A stretch of 7,250 bases of DNA from Pseudomonadota bacterium. Lineage in GTDB: Bacteria; Pseudomonadota; Gammaproteobacteria; Xanthomonadales; Xanthomonadaceae. Of this stretch, positions 1-4,311 are shown in pieces (the stretch's first letter is position 1; each line of letters begins with the position of its first letter). Under the pieces are notes generated by a model that ran no database searches, had not been told where the DNA came from, and saw only the letters and a program-made list of their open reading frames with translations. A program made the position numbers and the translations under genes. The DNA lies in the NCBI GenBank assembly GCA_023438325.1, contig JAEXRB010000015.1:1-7250 (forward strand), read 5' to 3'.

Positions 1-392
1 ATCCCGAACACCCGTTGCTGCAAACCCTGATCACGCGCGGCTACCCCGCGTTTGCCGAGGCCGAACTGGCCGAGCGCGCCGCTGCCAATTTCCCGCCGTT
101 CTCGCATCTGGCCCTGTTGCGCGCCGAGGCGCCGCATGCCGAGCCACTTCAGGCCTTCCTCGCCGCCGCCCACACGCGCTGTCGTGGCCACGACGGCGTA
201 CAGGCGCATCCGCCCATGCCCGCACCCATGCCGCGCCGCGCTGGCCGCCTGCGCGGCCAGATCCTGATCGAAGCTGCGCACCGCCCAGCCCTGCAAGCCA
301 TGCTGCGAAACGTATTCGTGCAACTGCATGAACTGCCCGAAGCACGCAAAGTGCGCTGGTCGCTGGATGTGGATCCGGTGGATTTGTACTGA
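1..392 (+). CDS. priA: Primosomal protein N' (PriA helicase), C-terminal end only
   Basis: This is the 3' end of priA; the frame is open to the left edge, so the gene starts outside the window. PriA is the cytoplasmic 3'-to-5' DNA helicase that recognises stalled or repaired replication forks and reloads DnaB through the primosome. About 129 complete codons are visible (from position 3), against roughly 730 residues for the whole family member. The segment starts with P-E-H-P-L-L-Q and R-G-Y-x-A-F, the end of the second helicase domain. Then comes P-P-F-S-H-L-A-L-L-R-A-E, equivalent to the P-P-W-T-S-H stretch I recall from E. coli PriA. The C-terminal domain follows, with R-R-A-G-R-L-R-G-Q-I-L-I and the terminal R-K-V-R-W-S-L-D-V-D-P, which matches R-K-V-K-W-V-L-D-V-D-P of E. 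coli. The stop is TGA at 390-392. The ATPase motifs and zinc-binding cysteines are outside the window. The gene converges on the minus-strand protease gene. The family call is secure; the domain alignment is from memory. Confidence 0.93.
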   Translation, partial: PEHPLLQTLITRGYPAFAEAELAERAAANFPPFSHLALLRAEAPHAEPLQAFLAAAHTRCRGHDGVQAHPPMPAPMPRRAGRLRGQILIEAAHRPALQAMLRNVFVQLHELPEARKVRWSLDVDPVDLY

Positions 393-476
393 CTGGCCGC
401 CGGCTCAGACCACAGCGCCCACTCCACACACAGCCCGCATGGCGCAACGCCGGCAGTCCACCTGCCCTTCATTGGC

Positions 477-497
477 GAGGCTCGCTTCGCGAGTCTC
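477..497 (+). other. Imperfect inverted repeat downstream of priA, possible weak 3' hairpin
   Basis: GAGGCTCGC and GCGAGTCTC pair over nine positions (one G-T wobble) around a TTC loop, about 85 bases after the priA stop. There is no T-run on either side, so it is not a canonical intrinsic terminator. It could protect the priA mRNA 3' end or be chance. No better terminator for priA is visible before the protease terminator at 517-546. Confidence 0.3.
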
Positions 498-516
498 AGG
501 CATGTTGCCGAAGATG

Positions 517-546
517 AAAAAAGGCCTGCCGCAAGCGGCAGGCCTT
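517..546 (-). terminator. Intrinsic terminator of the S8 protease gene
   Basis: A perfect inverted repeat (arms 521-532 and 535-546, centre AA) gives an 11-bp GC-rich stem with a 4-base loop. On the plus strand it is preceded by six A (517-522, two of which belong to the stem), which read as a U-run after the hairpin on the minus strand. The opposite side has no T-run beyond TT, so the signal is directional for minus-strand transcription. It lies 52 bases beyond the protease stop codon. It may also hinder priA read-through, since the two genes converge. Confidence 0.88.
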
Positions 547-598
547 GGAAGGAGGCGCCGAGACGAGATCCTCGTCCCGGCTGACCCTGGAACATCAA

Positions 599-3500
599 TC
601 AGGGCTCGAAACCATCCTCGAAGATCATCGGGCCACGTACGGCACAGGTGACGGCGATGTCGGTAATGGGGTCATAGCCCATCGTGCCTGTGCCGTTGGA
701 GACGGTGCAGGTTTGCGGCGCCGGATGACTGAGCACCGTGACTTCATAGGTTTCGCCCGTTGCCAGGCCCGGGTTGAAGTTGAAAGCACCATTGAAGCGG
801 ACGATCAGTTGCTTGTCGTTGTTCAACTGCAGGACAAGACCCGTCGCAGCCAATCCGCTCACGCTGCCACCAACAGGATTGAGAACTGGAGGCAGGGCTT
901 CGCAAAGCACGCTCACATTGGTCACATCGGCTCCGGAAATGGTCCCGCTTCCATTGCTCACGGTGCAGTTCTGACCAAAGGGCTGTGTTCCCACCGTCAC
1001 CGCATAAGGCGTGCCACTGGCCAGACCCAAACCGAACTCGAACGGGCCAGCAGCCGTAATTGGCAGGCTGTTGCCACCATTGAGCCTGAGCGTCAAACCG
1101 GCACCGGTGAGTCCGGCCACATCACCTCCCACCATGTAAGCCGGCGGCGTCGAGAACGAGAAGGTCTCGGAGAAATCGCTGTTTCCGCACACGTTGTTTG
1201 CCACGACACGCCAGTAATAGGTCGTCTCCAGCATCAGCGGCGTTGTCGGCGACCAGGTGTTCACGGTCGAGGTGCCGGTAGCAACGATATTCGTGAAACC
1301 GGCATCGGTGGCAACCACGATGCTGTAGTCCGCAGCCTCTGGATCATCAACCCAAGTGAACGCCGGAGTGACGGCCACGTTCGTCGCGCCATCGGCGGGG
1401 AGCGACAGGGTCGGATCGTCCGGCGTGCCCGCATTGACCTGCAAGCTGACCGCCAGATCATGGCTGATCGCGCCCGCACCGCTGGATGCACCCGTGATGG
1501 TGATCGGGTAGGTGCCGCTGGCAATACCCGACGTATTGTTGACGACGAACTGGCTGGTCGCCGCCGGCACGGCAGGCGTCACCGGATTGGGCGAAAAGCT
1601 GCTGCTGGCGGGAGCCGGAACACCGCTTGCCGTGAAAGTGACCGGATCGCTGAACTCGTAACGGCTGAGTACGCCGATACCGAACTGGGCGATGGAGCCG
1701 GCACAGATATTCAACGCGGCAGGATCAACCGACAGGTTGAAGTCCGGATCGGTGCTGATATCGAACGCACCGCTGGCGGCCAGTCCGTATTTCTGCGGGC
1801 CGAACGGTACGTTGATACCGCGCACTTGGATCTCGTAAAGACCCGGCGCCGGTGCCTCGAACTGGATGCGGTGCAGGTTGTTGAGGTTGTCGTAGTTGGC
1901 CGTCGTGGTGTCCTGAGTCGGATTGGCGTTGTTGACGGTGTATCCGGCCGGCAGTTTTTGCGTCCAGACTTCGCCATTGGGTGCCTTCACCTCGAGCCGC
2001 AGGCTGTTCACCGTGGCCGGGCTGGCGCCAACCGCACCGGGTTCGTCGGTCCACGTCAGTACGAAGGTCAGGCGCTCGCCGGATGTGGCAGTGAGCTGAT
2101 AGGTGTGTGCCTCATTGGTGTTCAAACCAGTGCCTTCATCGTGGATGAAAAGCCGGGTCTGATCGCCCGTGAAGTAGAGCGAATCATCCAGCAGCACGCG
2201 CCCAAAGCCTTGTGCCGGCCCTGGATTGGCACCGGCGCCATTGCCGGTCATCTTGAATGCGCCGGTGGTCATGATCGCCTTGATCAAGGCGCCGGAAGCA
2301 TTGGGCATTGCATCTGCGGGCGTGCGCTGACCGCTAGGATAAAAACCGCTGGCCAGATAATCCCGCACTAGGGCCGCAAGGCCGGCAGCGGTCGGCGTGG
2401 CCATCGAGGTACCGCTCATGGACGCCACACCGGATTCACTGCGCCCCGCCGAACGGATGGAGCTGCCCTGCGCGGTGAGATCAGGCTTAGTACGCGCATC
2501 CAGTGCCGGCCCGCGCGAGGAGAAGCTGGCCATGCCATTGGCACTGGCACCGCGCAGCGAGGCCGCAACGGACAATACGTTCTTGGCGTTGCCGGGGCTG
2601 CCCACGTTGTTCCCGTTTGCGCACGCCAGACCATCGTTGCCGGCGGCAAAGAGCATCAGCAGGTCATCATGATCCTGCATGATGCGGTCGGCATGACGAG
2701 AGTTGGCCCGGTAGGTGACGGTGCAACCGGAAATGCAGGCGCCGGTCTGGTTGTTGGTACAACCCGAACCCCATGAGTTGTTGTGGATGCGCACACCGTT
2801 CTGATAGGCGATGTCGGCCGCGTGATAGGGATTGCCGCCATGGGAGTTGAGGTAAGCCAGATTGCTGCCGGTTTCCTGCATCACCAGCTTGGCACCTGGC
2901 GCCATGCCATCCAGATCGGTGCCGCCGCCCGGTGTGGTGAAGCCGGAGCAGTCGGCACCGGGGTTGGAAAAACTGTCGTTGCCCACCGCCGAGCCTGCGA
3001 CGTGCGTACCGTGGCCATGGTTATCCCCCCAGCTACCACCCGAAAGGCCGGACCACTTGTAGTAGGCGATGACCTTGCGCGCGTTATCGTTGGCCGGAAT
3101 GCTCGCGCAGCCGGTGCCGCTACTGCAGACGCTGATCGGCGTGACTTGGGTATCGTCGCGAAAGGCGCGATTGTCCTGATACAGGCCGGTATCCAGCACA
3201 CCGACCGTCTGGCCGCACCCGTAGATGCCTCGATCCCAGACCGGGGTCTGTCGCGGCGTACCCTGATTGCTTTGGTGCAGCCACTGGCCCTGGGAGTTGT
3301 AGTTGCGCGCAGGCATATGCAAGCCGATCGCCAGCACATCGTCGCGCTGGGCCAACTGCTCGACCACATCGGCCAACGCGGCACGCTCGAAGCGAGCCAG
3401 TGTCATGACCTCGCCATTGACATTCACGGTCTGCACATCGGAAAGACCCGCCAGCGAGGAAATGGCATGACGTGACGTATCCAGGCTGGCGCGGGTATCC

Positions 3501-3949
3501 AGGGATATCTCCAACCGCTCGACCCCCATGGCGGCCACGACATCCTGACCATTCAGCGTGGCGTAGATGTTCGGATCCACTTTCAGCGCCGGGAGCATCG
3601 GGCCGCTCCAGATCACACCATCGACGGAACGCATTGCCGCATCCAGTCGCGCCGGCATGCGCACAATGTAGGCGTAATGAGGCGCATAGCCGATGATGCG
3701 GGCGCCATTGGCTTCCACCGCATGTCGCTGGCGCTCGCCGATCGGGCCATCGAATTTGACGATACGCAAGGTCGACTGTTCGACGACTTGCTGCGACAGC
3801 AGGCTCGCCATGCCCGCACCGGCGGCAATCACATTGCCGTCACAGATGTTCTGGCTGGCGCCGGAGAACGACACCAGGCACTCGTGAGTATCGGCGGAAG
3901 CCATCGCTGGCAGCGCCAGCATGATGGCCAGTGGAAGAACTTTACGCAT
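599..3949 (-). CDS. Secreted S8 subtilisin-like protease, KP-43-like, multi-domain
   Basis: The product is a 1116-residue exported serine endopeptidase; its substrate is unknown. Seen: a signal peptide (M-R-K, hydrophobic core, A-S-A before D20) and a prodomain-like region to about residue 235. The catalytic core spans about 236-590, with Asp253 (V-L-D-T-G), His313 (H-G-T-H-V-A-G), oxyanion Asn438 (A-A-G-N-D) and Ser515 (G-T-S-M-A-T-P). All four key residues are intact. A jelly-roll (about 591-735: L-T-W-T-D, A-P-N-G, P-F-G-P-Q-K-Y) follows, as in KP-43 proteases. Then come an Ig-like domain (736-839), an FnIII-like domain (845-934) and two 77-residue repeats (940-1016, 1026-1102). The protein ends I-F-E-D-G-F-E-P. 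It has 16 Cys, ten of them before residue 450, suggesting disulphides formed in the periplasm. Export is probably Sec then type II secretion (inference). The ATG at 3947-3949 is chosen because the signal peptide follows directly and GAGGG lies 7 bases upstream. The tail domains may bind surfaces or polymers. Protease identity is near certain; tail functions are not known. Confidence 0.96.
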   Translation of the reverse strand: MRKVLPLAIMLALPAMASADTHECLVSFSGASQNICDGNVIAAGAGMASLLSQQVVEQSTLRIVKFDGPIGERQRHAVEANGARIIGYAPHYAYIVRMPARLDAAMRSVDGVIWSGPMLPALKVDPNIYATLNGQDVVAAMGVERLEISLDTRASLDTSRHAISSLAGLSDVQTVNVNGEVMTLARFERAALADVVEQLAQRDDVLAIGLHMPARNYNSQGQWLHQSNQGTPRQTPVWDRGIYGCGQTVGVLDTGLYQDNRAFRDDTQVTPISVCSSGTGCASIPANDNARKVIAYYKWSGLSGGSWGDNHGHGTHVAGSAVGNDSFSNPGADCSGFTTPGGGTDLDGMAPGAKLVMQETGSNLAYLNSHGGNPYHAADIAYQNGVRIHNNSWGSGCTNNQTGACISGCTVTYRANSRHADRIMQDHDDLLMLFAAGNDGLACANGNNVGSPGNAKNVLSVAASLRGASANGMASFSSRGPALDARTKPDLTAQGSSIRSAGRSESGVASMSGTSMATPTAAGLAALVRDYLASGFYPSGQRTPADAMPNASGALIKAIMTTGAFKMTGNGAGANPGPAQGFGRVLLDDSLYFTGDQTRLFIHDEGTGLNTNEAHTYQLTATSGERLTFVLTWTDEPGAVGASPATVNSLRLEVKAPNGEVWTQKLPAGYTVNNANPTQDTTTANYDNLNNLHRIQFEAPAPGLYEIQVRGINVPFGPQKYGLAASGAFDISTDPDFNLSVDPAALNICAGSIAQFGIGVLSRYEFSDPVTFTASGVPAPASSSFSPNPVTPAVPAATSQFVVNNTSGIASGTYPITITGASSGAGAISHDLAVSLQVNAGTPDDPTLSLPADGATNVAVTPAFTWVDDPEAADYSIVVATDAGFTNIVATGTSTVNTWSPTTPLMLETTYYWRVVANNVCGNSDFSETFSFSTPPAYMVGGDVAGLTGAGLTLRLNGGNSLPITAAGPFEFGLGLASGTPYAVTVGTQPFGQNCTVSNGSGTISGADVTNVSVLCEALPPVLNPVGGSVSGLAATGLVLQLNNDKQLIVRFNGAFNFNPGLATGETYEVTVLSHPAPQTCTVSNGTGTMGYDPITDIAVTCAVRGPMIFEDGFEP
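644..1132 (-). repeat. Two tandem 77-residue modules at the protease C-terminus
   Basis: Residues 940-1016 (902-1132) and 1026-1102 (644-874) of the protease align without gaps, about 36 of 77 identical by hand. Both begin V-G-G-x-V-x-G-L, contain G-L-A-[ST]-G and C-T-V-S-N-G-[ST]-G-T, and end in Cys. Each copy has a Cys pair exactly 21 residues apart (995/1016 and 1081/1102), probably one disulphide per module. A nine-residue linker separates them. I recall this module type from other proteobacterial secreted proteins; its ligand is unknown to me. Confidence 0.85.
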
Positions 3950-4227
3950 GAATGGTCCCTCGGAAATTGGTAGGCCGGGCGTCCTCGCGCCACGTGCATT
4001 TCAAGTTGATGATCGCCCCTGTTCTGGATGCGCATGTCCGGCAAGAACATGTCCCGAATGTCTGTGTCGGCCTCCGGGAAAAATCCGTGTGCTCGCAGCC
4101 CATCCGCGATTCCCCGCAACCACGGATCGAGCGTCCCCGAAGGTAGCACGAAACTCGTGTCGTCGATCAAGCCGGCCACATCGGACAGGTGGCATGGGCA
4201 GGTCTTCAATCCAGGCCTGCCGGCCAT
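3829..4227 (-). CDS. Doubtful small ORF or coding remnant upstream of the protease
   Basis: I do not recognise this 132-codon frame. It opens at an ATG with AGGTGA about 10 bases upstream and runs 121 bases into the protease gene in another frame. The first 70 or so codons (to about 4018) read like a normal soluble protein: acidic, with S-G-T-L-D-P-W-L-R-G and A-H-G-F-F-P-E-A-D. A hand count over them gives G+C of roughly 59, 49 and 77 % at codon positions 1, 2 and 3, the pattern of a real gene in a GC-rich genome. Position-3 G+C falls to about 55 % in the next 20 codons. Past the protease start the translation is Cys- and Trp-rich shadow sequence. Alternatives: a genuine small gene, a remnant that lost its own stop, or chance. 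It lies after the terminator at 4260-4288 and would need its own promoter. Confidence 0.22.
   Translation of the reverse strand: MAGRPGLKTCPCHLSDVAGLIDDTSFVLPSGTLDPWLRGIADGLRAHGFFPEADTDIRDMFLPDMRIQNRGDHQLEMHVARGRPAYQFPRDHSCVKFFHWPSCWRCQRWLPPILTSAWCRSPAPARTSVTAM
3957..3961 (-). promoter_or_regulatory. Ribosome binding site of the protease gene
   Basis: On the minus strand GAGGG stands 7 bases before the ATG at 3947-3949, a good Shine-Dalgarno match at normal spacing. Together with the signal peptide that begins at that ATG, it fixes the protease start. Confidence 0.8.
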
Positions 4228-4259
4228 AGCCCATCACCTGTTCGCCGCCATTGGCAGAC
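3962..4259. other. Intergenic region between the two secreted-protein genes
   Basis: About 300 bases separate the upstream gene's terminator from the protease ribosome binding site. The region should hold the protease promoter, but I find no convincing -35/-10 pair on the minus strand: several TTG-type hexamers occur without a TATAAT-like partner at 16-18 bases. CATGTCC occurs twice 16 bases apart (near 4034 and 4050), possibly a small direct repeat. The doubtful ORF described separately covers most of the stretch. No RNA gene or riboswitch is recognised. Confidence 0.5.
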
Positions 4260-4288
4260 AAAAAAAGAGGCCTCCCGAAGGAGGCCTC
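4260..4288 (-). terminator. Intrinsic terminator of the upstream large secreted-protein gene
   Basis: GAGGCCTCC (4267-4275) and GGAGGCCTC (4280-4288) form a perfect 9-bp stem with a CGAA loop. Seven A (4260-4266) on the plus strand give a seven-U tail on the minus strand. It begins 23 bases after the stop codon at 4312-4314. It separates that gene from the protease gene, which is therefore likely transcribed from its own promoter. Confidence 0.92.
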
Positions 4289-4311
4289 GAAGTCACACTT
4301 GTTTCATTGGA

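Noticed and set aside
15..17. TTG as the start of a small protein at the left edge
   Set aside because: The preceding codons (P-E-H-P) belong to the same conserved PriA segment, so this is an internal Leu codon.
328..651. 107-codon plus-strand frame across the end of priA and the gap
   Set aside because: It overlaps priA in another frame, crosses the terminator and enters the opposite gene; its composition is shadow-like.
545..2371. 608-codon plus-strand open frame antisense to the protease tail
   Set aside because: It begins with TTG, is rich in Arg, His and Gly with no recognisable domain, and lies wholly opposite clear Ig-like, FnIII-like and repeat modules. Long antisense frames are normal in GC-rich genes.
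2783..3475. 230-codon plus-strand open frame opposite the catalytic domain
   Set aside because: It is antisense to the conserved Asp and His motifs of the protease and shows no domain or signal of its own.
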